A stretch of 64,000 nucleotides of DNA, taken from NCBI GenBank assembly GCA_026874595.1, contig CM049322.1:46373340-46437339 (forward strand), read 5' to 3'. Shown one piece after another: positions 48,640 to 61,786 of the stretch. A program made the position numbers and the translations under genes. Numbering within the stretch: the stretch's first letter is position 1; each line of letters opens with the position of its first letter. The notes under the pieces are model-generated. The model was not told the DNA's origin. It saw only the letters and a program-made list of their open reading frames with translations, and did not search any database. Origin of the DNA: Sipunculus nudus (taxonomy: Eukaryota; Annelida; Sipuncula; Golfingiida; Sipunculidae).

Positions 48640-49822
48640 TATATGGGAAGTATTTTGTCAAGGGTCGAAAATAAAGTGCATATTAAAAGTGATGCCTTTT
48701 TGATGGATTAATGAATTGATTATCTCAAACGCTGTTGAAGCGCACAGGCTGAAAGTAAATGCATTTTTTTACATACTGGACGCTAGACATTGTTACTGTG
48801 TATAAATTCTACTGTTCTTTATTATTATGATATCACCAGGAGAAGTTAAATATGTAGTCTGACACAATATATAACAAAGTTAAACCTCCCCTAACGACCA
48901 AGTCGAATATGCGACCACCTCGAAAATGACACCCTTTTATTGAGGTCAAGATTGTAATTTCGATGTTTCCATGGCAAACTACAGTGACGTATTGTCAGTC
49001 CAGTGTTGTCCCTGCGCAATAGGATATAGATATATGAGAGGGATACAGCATCAGGGAAGCATCAGATTGAATCCCATGAACACTTAGATTTGGGAACAAC
49101 CTACGCCATCCCAGATATAGCTCTGTTTCAGGAAAACCAGGAGAGGAAAACTCCAGAGCCAGCGTACGACTTTTTTTGTCGTTTTGATAAAAGTTAATTT
49201 TAAAAATAGATATAGATCATATAAGGTTTCATTATTCTCACTCGCAGTATTCGTATAATTCCCACCTTTGTCTAAGGGTGACAATAGCGAGGTCAAATGC
49301 ATCATGCATGTCGGTATAACAAGTCTATTATGAAAATTACTGTGCAATATAAAATAACAATACCATTTTAGAATTATATTGATTGATAGAATCCATTTTT
49401 TTTTGTTATGAAAGGTTAAACTATATATGTGTGCTTAAAAATATTCCAAGTTTGTAAAAAAGGAAAGAAATAAAATGCAGATTGGAACTTACGCAGCAGA
49501 TCATTATACGGGTATAATCACTTGCTCAACCCACTGTGCCATTCGGCTTCACGTTTACTTAACTTTTCTATAGTAATCATACGTCAATAAGAGATACAAA
49601 GCAGCGTGCGCCCGGAGTGCATCGGGAGCGAAATTCAAGTGTCATCACTGATATCAGAAAATTGATTGTACACGGTTATAACTGTGACGTTTTATAAAGC
49701 TCATCTGATTTCAACTGATAAATCAATGTGACAAATCAGAGTGACATGTCGATATGAGTGTCTACAGGAGCCGCTGTTGATCAGCATCGTTTATCCTGGT
49801 CCAGGTGCATACAAATCTGCTC

Positions 49823-49825
<3 letters not shown>

Positions 49826-49888
<63 letters not shown>
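49826..49888. repeat. (TC)n(TA)n compound microsatellite
   Basis: Expanded TC run with a short TA tail, counterpart of 20247. Confidence 0.85.
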
Positions 49889-50239
49889 ATGTGTGTGCGT
49901 GTGTTCGCGCATGTTTACTTGATGCCAGTGCCAGCCAATTTGCTAATTAACTGATTCATGTGTTCCTTCCATGCCTAACACCTCCCCCAATGTTTAAGGC
50001 CCTTGGGTCAGGTGGACTTCACACCTCGTTATCAGCAAATTCATACCTAAACCAGATTCATCGGGAGCTTTCTGCGACTGTTGCAGACCTGAAATTTGAG
50101 GGAATATTTTGGTCGACAGTGAATGTGTTTCCAAGAAGAATTGCCAGGAATTCCCAAGATGCAAAGTCAGAAGTTGTTAAGGTATACGACGATGACTATC
50201 CGTCTGACATTACGGCGCCAAAAGTATGTTCCTTCTTAT

Positions 50240-51215
50240 AGCTCATAGGTGACAGTGACGATATATTTTGGATGTATAGGGAGACATATTAAATTACTTT
50301 ACACTGAGAAAGACGTTTCTGCTTGTAACTAACAGAAAATAGGTCACTGTGACCTAATTTCATGATTCTAGGGCTAATGGATACATGTTGTGTCATGTAT
50401 GACTGTTCTTGTGCTCAAAATCAAGTGGCCAGTAACGCACAGCATGAAAGTCATCATGACCTAGTTTCAGGTTTCCAAGAGAATATTTCCAAGAATCTCT
50501 CTTGATGTCGCGTTAGTAGATTCTAGGCTTAACCGATAGAATTTGATTTGAGCGCATCTGACTTTCAAGATGCTCAAATCATGTTTTGTATTTCCTACAA
50601 CTTACAGAATATAGGTTTACGTTACCTTATTTTATGTTCACAAGGATAATTTCCCTGCTAGGACCTAGCTCCCTTAAATGTCATATTAGAAGACTTGTGC
50701 CCCTTCTGACTCCCTTATTGCTTAAACCGTTTCTTCGGCCATGATCTCGCAGAATAAAGGTCACCATGGCCTAATTTCAGGTTCCCAGGGAGATGTGCTT
50801 TTGTGTATTGTTCTCATCCAGACTGCTTCATTTGATGTCTCAAAAATTGAGAAAAAAAATAGAAAAATACAGGTGGGTAATAAGTCTTCAGAAACTGATG
50901 ACATTTTCCATGATCGATATGTGTGTAATGAATCGTAACAAAAATATGTTAGTTATTGAGATATTGAAGCCATTGTATCATTCTTTAATTAATTTACGGT
51001 GCACAAACAAGCCTAATAGCTTCGATAATATATGTTGGAGTTAACTATTCTCAAGGAGATTGTCCAAGGTCCTTCCTTGATGTAAAGTAAGAACATTCTA
51101 GGTCGAGCGGTCACGATTTGGGCCTTGTTAACGACCTACAAAACAGACGTACGTACAGATGGACGACGAACAAAGATTGATCTCTGTATCTTAGATGACT
51201 TTCAGTCATCAGCAC
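50240..51215 (+). repeat. Degenerate ~160-bp tandem repeat, diverged copy
   Basis: Same monomer landmarks as 20500-21720 (GTGACCTAATTTCATG, GTGCCCCTTCTGACT, CACCATGGCCTAATTTC) and the same kind of tail (ACAGACGTACGTACAGATGGACGACG then GATGACTTTCAGTCATC). Confidence 0.65.
50341..50355. promoter_or_regulatory. AGGTCAnnnTGACCT palindrome, diverged unit
   Basis: AGGTCACTGTGACCT, again a perfect inverted repeat with a different spacer. It is not positionally the same monomer as the site at 20678. Confidence 0.35.
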
Positions 51216-52110
51216 TTAAAAACTTAAAGCCGGAATTCGAGGAAAGACCCATGATACGATCTGCTGTAACGCCTGAAACAAGAAAAGAATAACCTCAATA
51301 ATCGATAACATCAACATATCCTGGCACAATAATAATAAGCGTCTGTTATGGCTTATTGGGAATCATGATCTGGTGAGAAAGATAAAGCTAGAACACAGCG
51401 GAAAGTACGTTTTGCCCACAGGTGATTACTAATCTGTGGAGTCCCGCATCCAATAACGGATTTATACATCATTATAATACTATTGTATTATATTTGTCTG
51501 GGAAATAAACAAAATCACTGGATTATTTGTATTTCAACACCTTCTAACAAGCGTATGTGAATTTATATGAGCATATGTGTCAGTTAGTGAGTGAGAATAA
51601 GTGGGCACGTCTTTGTGATAGTGTCACGCATCCATATGTTTGTCGTCGGCTTTGTGTGTCGGTTTATGTGTATGTCTGGATGTTTCTGCATTCCATGTTT
51701 CTTGGTATATCGGTGATACGTGTATCTTAAATATTGTCTTTGGGCACTCTGTGTTCATGTTTTATGTTATGTGTGCCTGAAACTGCGATGTGGTTGCGTG
51801 GGTGTGGGTGTCAAACGCTAATATTTTCCTGTATGTATATATGAACATTTGATTTAATGATGAGGCTATATGAATGTCTGTATATATTTTGCTACGTATG
51901 CATCTGTGTTTATATGTGATGGCGTAGTAAGGGAATATACAATGGCGGATCGAGGATTTAGAAAAATTAAGCGTCCAACCCAGGAGGACTGATGACTTAA
52001 CCTTAAGATAGGTACCCAGTTCCAGAAAAGTTAGGTTCAGCAGGCAAAATATGTTGCCAACCCTTATAAAGAGCTGCGGCGGCTGAAAAAAAAATGGGCA
52101 GAAGGGCACA

Positions 52111-54085
52111 GAATATGATTTTTATGTATGAAGTTTGTTTGTCTTCATTGTGTTCATACATTTTTTATTGCGTGTGTATTCTGTAAAGTGATAGTCTGCA
52201 AAACCCCGGCCACGCCGAATGCTGCGCTACAAGTGCTATACTTACGTAACCGCTGGGAATATATGTGGTGCTGCAAAAAGAAACGGGAAAACTTTTTCAG
52301 CTCTGTTTCGCGGTGAAATGCCCAGTTGGGGTGCAGCGCCCAGTCAAGTGAATTCGAATGTACCCAATGTGTTTGCAGTGCAGCGCGATGCAACGCAGAG
52401 TTCGGTGTGGCCAGGTCCTTGGTATTTTTCCACATGACATCGGCGTTTGCATTTCACATGTATGCCTCTTTATATGACTGGATGTCTGCGTTTGTATATG
52501 TGCAGATGTTCCAGTGTGTGTTTGTCCGTGAGCTAATGGTTTTTCTTGCTGTAATGTTGCTTTGCCCTGCTTTGCTGCATACCCTGAGTAGGGTCGCGGA
52601 TAACGACATAATATCAATAAGATATTTTAATAGGATCTTTAGAAAAAAGGAGTCTGCACCGACTTTATTATAATTGTAGAACTCGCTAAGTTCTATATAC
52701 TTTTATTTTAACAGTCGCAGTCTCCATAAGTACTCTTGTTCTGGGCACAGACGGATCATGTTCCGATGTTTCTTTCTGATTCCAAAGCACTTTTGTCCAC
52801 AACATCCTATGGAAATCAGATGAGAAGTTTGTAGGTTCAACGGTTTCTAGGCCTTATTTTAGATATACAAAGAGTTTGGCATTGGACCAGCTAAATCTTA
52901 AAGTAACAAATTTCCAGGTCCTATGATCACGATTTTACCCTATTAAAGGACGACTTGGCGACTGGACCTCCCGACGACAAGACAGACGACCGACAAAGGC
53001 GATCACTCTAACTTTCATTCGACTGAGTAAAACACCATGCGTAAACAACTAAAGATATGCTCACACACACACACACACACATCCAATGTCTCAGACTGTA
53101 ACCCATTTGACATTTACATATGTGATATTATGTATTCCATGTAGTTTTGTGTGTAACACTACATTCACAAAATAATCTTGTCAACCCTTTTAACATTATG
53201 CTTCTTGATGTATCGTCAGCTAGATCAAACATAAAACGTTATCTGTAGCAGTTAGTAACAGCGAGGTAGTATCGATATTATGCTAGGAAAGATGGGCCAC
53301 AGGAGCAGGAGCATTTATTTTAATCATTACAATGTATTTTGTTATGTTGGCAGAAACCCGTAACAAATGATGGATGCATATCAAAGAGCATATTTGTGTT
53401 TGCTTACAGCTGCTATTCCTTGTGTAATGTGTGTATGAATATTCACGTGTGACTGCATTTTCCTGTTGGTGGCTGTTTGTTTGTTTCTCCGTTTCTATAG
53501 AAGTGATATGTAAGAATATGTGTATGTGTGGTCTTATGCTCTCATATTTTAGGATTAGGGGAAGATATATACATAAATTTTTGTCTTAGGAGTCAGTCCG
53601 AATGAGGAGGGCCACTGAGGAAAGTTTACTTGGGGTTTCCTGGCCTTAGGAGGTGTTTAACCAATTTTTAAAATCATCTCATAGTGGCACAATGAGTCAT
53701 GAGTGTTTTCCAATTGCTCCCCCTAGCGTTATAAGCAGGTGACTCGAATATCTTGATTGGCTGCTACTTCGACAATGCATGAATTAATATCAATCAGTAC
53801 TACTGGGAAAGGGATAAAAATAACGTGTTTGGCGTGCTTGTGACATTCACAGATATATATTATTTCATAACTCACTATCGGCAGGTTCGGTGAAATCTGA
53901 AACGTGAAAAGAGCCGGAAAATTAAAATGTCAGGTTGATTTGATTTCCGTGACTCGGCAAAATAATTTCCAAAGCTATCTTGCCTATATCTAATGTAGAT
54001 TTTCCAGTGATGTGACACAGCTTATTTTATGGATTTAATATAAAACATGTTTATATTTATTTTAAAGGAAAGAAAAGAAAGACTG

Positions 54086-54089
<4 letters not shown>
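52111..54089. other. Unassigned DNA with a repeat tail
   Basis: A 115-codon open frame at 52326 is rejected as coding. Around 52880-53030 is a further element of the GACGACAAGACAGACGACCG...GGCGATCACTCTAA type, related to the tails at 21640 and 51140. An (AC)n run lies at 53061-53081. No exon structure is evident, and the transmembrane exon expected for gene 2 was looked for here without success. Confidence 0.4.

Positions 54090-54142
<53 letters not shown>
54090..54142. repeat. (TA)n microsatellite
   Basis: Pure TA, flanked on both sides by copies of GGAGGGTCTGGATAAATG (54143 and 54332). Confidence 0.85.
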
Positions 54143-54146
<4 letters not shown>

Positions 54147-55780
54147 GGGTCTGGATAAATGTGTGTAATAAAAAAGGTGAAAAGAAAATAAAACATAGGA
54201 AAAAAAGTTGTTATTGAACTTTGAATCACTCGTGTGAAAGGCTCGTGACACCGATTGAGCCACATCTGTTGCTAATATGACAAGAGGAGTTTTAAACACA
54301 ATATAATATATATAATGCGTTTCTATGTTTTTGGAGGGTCTGGATAAATGTGTGTAATAAAACTGCTTTTCTTTTATAATACCTTCAAAAGCGTTATTGC
54401 AAGTATCTATGCACTGAACAGGTTTAATCATTGTAATTAGCGAGAGTCGTATAAATATACGTTTTAACGAAGGGCTTTGGATTATTACTAACCCCGAGAA
54501 TATAAAACCTGTAACTCAGAAAAATAAATACAAACATATCATCCATATCGAATGACTCTCTTGATTTAAAACCTTAGTTTTATTTTTAGTACCAACGTAA
54601 TCAGTTGAAGGAAGCTAAATTTTATTTTTTGTGTTTGCCGAATGCGATTTATATGATAACGCTCCAGTTACCAGTGCCTCATGACCATGGTTATGTGGAG
54701 GTAATTACCCAGTTTAAATATTCTGTATAACTACTAAGATAAACACATAACCAAATAAACCAGTATGTAACGCTGTAAAATATAAATAAAATCAGATATA
54801 ACAACGTTCAGATCCTTAAATTGCGTGTATCACCCTGGGATCCCGTTAAACCCAATAATTTGTAACGGGTGTGTTTCAAACTATGCTCTTTTGTATTGTT
54901 AATATAGTCCTTGTTCATACATTGTCATGTACACGGAACTTGAGCCTAATGCTACACGCTCTGTGTATCAAAACATCACCATATCTGCTAGCACTTTTTG
55001 GTGAAGCGGACGGTATGAATGCTTACATTTATTCACTAAATACTCTATGCTTTTAACAATTATTGCAAATTCTTGTGGTTTTTTTTTGGGGGTTGCTGAT
55101 ACTGTTGCTAAAACAGACTGTCGATTCCAGTGCCTACAAGGAAGACGTAGCACAATATTGTCCATAAGTCCTTTTAGTTGACAACTCTTGTGGATATACT
55201 CTGAGCATAATACTTTTCTATGTTGGTTTATTTCTTTTGTACACCATGCAATAAAAACGTTCCATATAGGGGCAGAATTTCTAGCTTAATCAAATGAGTG
55301 CCTGAATGACTTCTCATGTATTACCGATAAGAATCTATGATACAGCACAAGGAAACCTACATGAACCGATAAAACATTCTCCAATAAAGACATTTAGATA
55401 CATTTATATGAGTTTTATATAATTTTATTAATTGAGCGAATAGACACTTTAACCAAATAGATATTGTATTATATAGGCATTACCGTGACTGTAAAAAATA
55501 TATACCAGTTGACATTTTATGCGTACCTTTTAATTTTTTTCTCAGTGACGAAGATATATTACAATTAGGTTTATAAGGGAATTATGTGTCATGAATAGAA
55601 CACTGGTTACTAATGTTTTGCATGTACCAATTCAAAAGACTAACTGGATATATAGGAAACAGCAACAACTGATAAGCATTTCAATTGCTTTTAAGCAATT
55701 TAACAATTTGTTATTTCATGGCTAATGTGAACCGTTAAATGTCACACTATAATAAAAAAATTAAACAGGGGTTCATTTAA

Positions 55781-55781
<1 letters not shown>

Positions 55782-55817
<36 letters not shown>

Positions 55818-55832
55818 TATAAATATATAATA
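55782..55832. repeat. (TA)n microsatellite
   Basis: Imperfect TA tract upstream of the tail exon copy, in the region B1 has lost. Confidence 0.75.
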
Positions 55833-56135
55833 TACGAAATGAATATTCATGAAGCTCTAGCATAAGTTTTCATTATAAGAATACGTTATTGGTACTACAT
55901 GACGAGCTAATAAAATGAAGAATTCATCAATAGTTGTCTTTTATAGCAGATTCTTAATAACTTATATGAAGTCAATTACGCATGATGCCATGCATATGTA
56001 TGCATACAAGACATGCACTGATCACTTTTGCGAAAAAAATACACAAATTACATACATAAGGATAGAAAAGAGCATATATCATGGAAATCTGAAAAAAAAA
56101 ATTTTATAAACTTAAACGTTTTATTAACTAAAACA

Positions 56136-56291
56136 GAATCAACAGATAATGGTGGTATGTACGACTTGTATACTGACATAGAGGCTAATACGCCAAAGGA
56201 GAAGCTAAGTAAAGGGTTAACCTACGTGGCAGTTAAAGCTGACAATGTGTACGCCGTCCTCAGTAAAGGAAAGAAGAAGCTGTCACTGTGA
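56136..56291 (+). pseudogene. Shortened receptor tail exon copy
   Basis: Begins near a CTAAAACAG acceptor and reads ESTDNGGMYDLYTDIE ... ADNVYAVLSKGKKKLSL then TGA. It aligns with gene 1's tail from ESKDNG to KGKKRLS and keeps YTDI and NVYAV motifs, gaining DLY and TYVAV. The stop replaces the codons continuing to YAVAEL and YQTL in gene 1, although the DNA for the lost half is still recognisable to 56480. The basic N-terminal part of the exon is also absent. It may be a pseudogene or a naturally shorter tail; without a linked transmembrane exon the former is likelier. Confidence 0.6.
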
Positions 56292-56762
56292 GATCCAGTA
56301 ACACCAGCACGGGAGCACAGGAGGAAGGTCATAGGTCCTAGTGCGCTGTAATCATAGAGACAAAGGGCGGCGGTTTAACCAATCTTAGAGCACTCAGCAG
56401 GGTTCTCAAGACAACCCTGAGCCAACATACCAAACACTGGGTCCAACTTTTACAGGTTTGGGCGAAAATGATTTGAGTAGTACTGTGAGTAAAATGTCTT
56501 GTTATGTTGGACTTAATGCTCTTAGAACATCACTTGTATAAACAAAAATCCTCATAATAATGCTACATTAGCATTCACCTGGCCTAAGTTTAAAATAATC
56601 ATCAATTTGAATTATGTTACTTGTAAACTGAGCCAGGATGTTTTTATGTGGCTTTTCAGTTGTGTCACACACCATTTTGCTTGCCATATAGCTATCTAAC
56701 TTTGAATTAAAGAGAGAATGATTCGGCTACTCGGCAGTTTTAAAACTCTAGAAAAGCAAACA

Positions 56763-56891
56763 TTTGACTCAGATTCTGGACTGAAAAGTAGATGGGACCA
56801 GAAGGACACGCTGGAAGGCCTTCTTCCACCCCAAGTTACAGGTTTACAGGCTGAAGACATTTCGGCATCTCACACCTGGACCGTGACTTGA
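56763..56891 (+). CDS. Candidate C-terminal coding fragment, unrecognised
   Basis: In the B2-specific stretch, 42 codons read FDSDSGLKSRWDQKDTLEGL ... TGLQAEDISASHTWTVT and stop at TGA. The even composition with Trp and acidic residues looks protein-like. An upstream CAAACATTTGACTCAG could be an acceptor. Either a terminal exon lost from B1 or a fossil fragment. No family recognised. Confidence 0.25.
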   Translation, partial: FDSDSGLKSRWDQKDTLEGLLPPQVTGLQAEDISASHTWTVT

Positions 56892-57372
56892 GTTAGCTGG
56901 CAACTTCGGGATTAGTACATGGGCACTAGGAGTATAAACTTTCTATTTTATTGCAAATATATGCCCATCATTATGACATGAGGCGACCTTGACACATATG
57001 ACATAACACTTATGTATATTCTATATTCACATTTATTGTTTTGTTTTGCATACAATTTCCCCTTCACAAGTAACAAACACTCACCTTACATTCTGCTGGC
57101 CTTTCAGAAATATTAAGGGTATTTTTAATTTTACGGTTGAACCAGTACGAGCTGATATCTAACTTATATATTTTCGCTTATTCTTATAATATAAATATGA
57201 TGAATCAAAACATGAAAAATTATATTTTCATAAACATAACAGGATGTTTGAAAACATGCCAGTTAAAAGGACTTTGACAAAATATATGGTATATAGCCTT
57301 GGTATGAGAAACAGATGCCAGTCAATAAATGTTTTCATGTCTGTAAGTTGAATAAATGTTTACAAAACTTGA

Positions 57373-57660
57373 AAAGCACTCAGAGAGCGCAGACCGCCAC
57401 CAAGACTGCTTTTTACCCCATATGGCATTGTCGAAAATGAAACATTTTTATATAAATATTCCAAGATTCAGATGGTGATCCGGATCACTCGGGAAATTTA
57501 TCCATTTTTTTCCTTTTATCATTACCTAGCTTTCCTGAAAATTAAATGAACATCCATTAAGAATGTTTGAGTAATGTGCTAACAAACAAACAAAAACACA
57601 GACAAACAAACCAAAGCAGGGAAAACATAACTTCCATCTTTTGACGGAGGAAATGATACA
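57373..57660 (-). repeat. GGCGGAGGTCTGCGCTCTC-type repeat, B2 copy
   Basis: Counterpart of 8181-8475; same orientation. Confidence 0.6.
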
Positions 57661-58679
57661 AGAATGGTTTTATCATTATGATGATCCCAGGATCATGTTT
57701 ATCAAACATGACTCGTAGATAAGGGATAAATTACTTGTTGTATTTGTGTAACCATATATCCATTATGAAAAATATTCTGCATATAACAGCATGTAAACCA
57801 AATTCTGTTGCGCAGTATGCTATAACTGGGATTCCTAGTTGAGCTCTGATACAAAAAATAGGTTAATATTCTGAACAGCGATTGCACTAATTGCAGGTTT
57901 TATTGTGAACTTTTCAATATTCCCGTTGAAATAATTAGTCCCATACTAGAATTTACATTAGAATAACAAAGAAAGAAGGAGGATGCTTAAAACCCTTGAA
58001 AATAAATTTCTAATAATAGCTCTATAACAATTTATTCCACCTGCAACCTTTGACAATCGGATTTTAGTGTACAAAAAGCGGCAGCCCCCAATAACAGGTT
58101 CGAGAAACTTGGAGGAAAAAAACCCCGAAAAGGGTTGGGGAATGGGACATGAAAGCACTCCGAGGACATCGTGAAGGCGGAGTCTATCTACGGTGAGTAA
58201 TGTGGCAAAAAGGGGATGTGTATCAACACAGTTTGAAGCAGAATAATTTTTTTTTCGGACCAAACCGAGTTCTCTAAAAAAATAGGATAAAATGTTTTTA
58301 TTAGAAGGCTTAACCCTCATTTAATGAAAAATACAAAAAATGTGCTTTCAGGCTTAGATACACATTAAGAAAAAAACACACATTTAATAAATAAAATTCA
58401 TGACCTTGAGTGAGCTATTTGTATTCGCTGTATATGTCAAATCTTTTGATCTATTTGCAAATAATACACTCATTGCTAGGGTTGGTTTAACTTTTTCAAT
58501 TAAACATTTCACTGTATGCTTGAGTGGACTTCCTTAGTTGCCGTCTCCCCTCTTAATGCTTCCTTGATTGCCCCTTCTCCATTTTCTTCATGGAGTAGTA
58601 GTCTATATCAGCTTAGATGACCTTCGGTGAGGATAAGAACAAAGGTACACATGTTATACTCAGTAATGCAGTCGAGAAC

Positions 58680-58870
58680 ACACCATCAAAGTCCGAGTAC
58701 GAGTCTGTGCTAAGGCTAATTGAGTTCATATCCGAGTCCTTCAGGTTCGAGATCGAATCCACCTTCTTTCAGTACGAGTCATGTGGAGCCTGAGTCCGAG
58801 TACAAGTCCGAGTCCAGGCACCTCGAGTTAAAGTCCGAATCAGAGTATCTAAATAGTGGACTCGGGTCCT
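58680..58870 (+). repeat. GAGTCCGAGTAC short-period repeat, B2 copy
   Basis: Counterpart of 9765-9945 with one extra GAGTCC unit. Confidence 0.6.
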
Positions 58871-59713
58871 ACATAACAGGTTGTACCAAAGACATAAACT
58901 AGCATAAAGGACCGCTCCTGTTAAATTATAAAAGTACTATCCAAAACCTTATTGGGGTGTGTGTGTGTGTGTGAGGGGAAGGGGGTACCATGTTCTTGGG
59001 TATATTCCTGGATATCAACATGCCCTTTCTGAGATTAAAGTACTAATAGGTGTACTATTTACCTATAACTTAAGCCAACAGGACCCTGTATTTACTCACA
59101 AAAGCAATATAGAATACTGGCAGCATTAAATTTATTACACAAATAATCAAATAAACGCAGTTTTACTTTGGTATTTGTCACGTGCACTTATCTGAATATG
59201 CACCACTTGTCAGTGTCCCCCGACCATGGTTACATGAAGATAAGAACAAATTAAAAGAAATAACTAAAATTACACATCACACATCTATTTATTGGGAAAC
59301 GTAAAACCGTACTGTAAGCATGTAACTGACCGATGACTTCTAAATGTACATAATCGTATTATATAATCGAAGAAAGTTTACAAGGTGTTAACAACCATAT
59401 ATCCCAGGGATGAATAAATAATATTTTTGGTTTGCTGTTTATTATTGGGAAACATAAATATAAATATAAATAAGGGCTTTCATAATTGTTATTACCTTTG
59501 TTACTGTGGTTTTAAATTAAATAAAAAAGAACAGCCCGCTGGATGTATTTCCAATATACTTTAGTGTTGGATTTGGACATCCTTGTATAATAACACTGCT
59601 TTTCCTAAAATAATACCTTTACCAATACCATTCGTTTAAAAAAGCCATATTGTAAGTATCTAGGCCCTAAAAGAACCAGTTAATTTCATTTTCGGATTAC
59701 TATTTACGAACGG

Positions 59714-59715
<2 letters not shown>

Positions 59716-59767
<52 letters not shown>
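59716..59767. repeat. (TA)n microsatellite
   Basis: Counterpart of 10777-10830. Confidence 0.85.
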
Positions 59768-59770
<3 letters not shown>

Positions 59771-60981
59771 TATATATAGGGCTACTGATTTGTGGGCTGT
59801 CATTATTGTCTTTGCTACTGAGATTACATTAACTTCGTTTGAGCCGATTTACACAACGTATCGTGATTTAACCCAGGACACGAGAGGAACGTCGCACTAC
59901 TGAATAAACGTAAAATATACTTACGTTCAACGCATACATATTTCTACAGATTCGGGCAATGAGAATATAACCACCCATAAGTATCATCAAAAGACATGAT
60001 ATATGATTCATTTGACCATATATAACGTTCGATTACATAATTATCCTGGCCTTTCTTGCTTAAAGATTGACTGAGTAATATGAACATGGACCTTAAATAT
60101 AGAGATTAGCAGCAAACTCTTTTACCTTATGCTATTAAAATTCTTATGTTAATGATTGGACAAAAGTAATATAATGATTAATTCGATGGTGTGGGATAAA
60201 AATTGCTAAAACGCCTACAAATAAAATTTCAATAAAAAATAAATGATTGGTTAATCCCACGCGTTTAGTGTCACAATCACCATAATAAATTCCAATAGTC
60301 AGAATGATGAATTATATGTAGTATATAGGGAACAATGGAAAATCGATTATATTTTATATTATACCATTTTTGTACCTGAATGTAATCTTTAACTTTATGG
60401 AAGATCAAATTTCTCCTTAAGCACTCAAGACCCTGTGTTTACCGGTATTTACTTACACCAGCACTGTGTGCATACTGGAAGTATTGTTTTGAACACCACA
60501 GTAATCACATGAACGACGGTATGGTTTTATTTTTGTATTTGTAAAAAAACAACTTTTAATGCATCGTTTCCCTCTGTTCCATGAATATGGTTATACGGAT
60601 GATTATCAAATGAAGCATCCATATAATTGCACATTTGACATTAAATTATTTTCAAAACCACCAATACGGTTAAATGAATACTGTTGATAATACTCTCCAG
60701 CAACGTGGTAATACAAAACCAAAGATGTTGGTTTATTGTTGCAATTAGTTTGGAAATTAAAATTATATATCGCCATGATGATTTTGAAATGATGTCTGAA
60801 AAGATACATTATAATTTACCTCTTAAATAGAATTTCACCATCCACAGTAATAAAGGCATATCATAAAGAAGATTAAGCTGTCATATTACTACCGTTTTGA
60901 AAGGGCGTTCAATGTATCCTTATCGCCAGCTTATATGTTAATATAGGAAAATAGGAGCAAGTAAACGGTTGTAAAAGGGAG

Positions 60982-60986
<5 letters not shown>

Positions 60987-61045
<59 letters not shown>

Positions 61046-61046
61046 A
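60987..61046. repeat. (TA)n(TG)n microsatellite
   Basis: Single-copy counterpart of the doubled region 12041-12436. Confidence 0.85.
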
Positions 61047-61600
61047 TTATAAATCCATCCGCTAACACGAGAATCTCGCTATGATGATATATGATAACTA
61101 TATATAGCAGCATCACAAGGAAGCACATCCTCCTTTTTGCATTATAAAGGGAGAAGGACAAAGTAGACCAGACCAAACGTTCAAGTCCTGGTATGATAAA
61201 GGTCACGTGAAATGCTTACTTCCGGCTCACTTATCTTTGGATTCAGATTGGTATGTGGCGGTAGTGATATTGTTTCAGCCTAATTGAAAAACATTGATCC
61301 AATGCGTCTGAAGAGGAAAATATAATTTAACCCACATAGCAACACCTTAATGACACTGTAAATCTTTACCTGGACACAAATTTGACTTTTTAATGTATTT
61401 CACTAGCTATCAACAAACTGTCCTGCGTAGGTGATGCAGTGAACTTCCTACTAATCGTGGTATGTCGTTTTAATGCTTTTCATTTTTTCCATGGACTATT
61501 CTTCATTGGTTGCGATAACAGCAGTATTCATTTTCTTGTATTATCGCCCGCTTTCACGCAGCATTTGTTTTAATTGACTTTGGTATCCATTACAAATAAG

Positions 61601-61777
61601 TCACGGGATTACAAGCCAGGCCACGTCTATTGTGACATTGCCTGCGGCTCTATAAACACTGATCAATATGCTCCACATAGGATGTGTATGAACTGTAACA
61701 AGAAAAACAAAACCTTTGCCACGGCAATTGATGTTGATTTGTACTGTCAGACTTGTGCTGCGGAGAAATGGCAGTAA
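61601..61777 (+). CDS. Small Cys-rich zinc-ribbon-like terminal exon
   Basis: After an AAATAAG acceptor-like site, 58 codons run SRDYKPGHVYCDIACGS ... RMCMNCNKKNK ... LYCQTCAAEKWQ to TAA (61775-61777). Six cysteines are spaced C-x3-C-x13-C-x2-C-x16-C-x2-C; paired CxxC knuckles suggest zinc binding, though a disulfide-rich secreted fold is not excluded. The frame extends upstream only to a stop at 61571, so the N-terminus must come from an earlier exon not identified. AATAAA follows the stop by three bases. The B1 counterpart is broken by several lesions, whereas this copy is clean, consistent with constraint here. Family not recognised. Confidence 0.5.
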   Translation, partial: SRDYKPGHVYCDIACGSINTDQYAPHRMCMNCNKKNKTFATAIDVDLYCQTCAAEKWQ

Positions 61778-61780
61778 TAT

Positions 61781-61786
61781 AATAAA
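61781..61786 (+). terminator. AATAAA polyadenylation signal
   Basis: Lies 3 nt beyond the TAA of the Cys-rich exon; also present in B1. Position supports a 3' end here. Confidence 0.4.

Larger units (their letters stand above)
47800..52110 (+). repeat. Diverged relative of the 8.9-kb tandem unit
   Basis: Segments align in order to unit 1: 47960-48450 to 15210-15660 (with the mini-exon), 48720 to 15890, 48985-49700 to 19400-20120, 49740-51420 to 20160-21930. Then 51470-52080 aligns to 14540-15110, the start of a following unit, so this copy once belonged to a tandem array too. It lacks the 3.3 kb holding the Tigger-like element, hairpin MITE and GC-rich patch. Confidence 0.75.

Noticed and set aside
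52326-52673. 115-codon open frame with hydrophobic stretches
   Set aside because: Considered as a possible missing transmembrane exon, but phases and splice sites do not fit and overlapping frames on the other strand are equally open.
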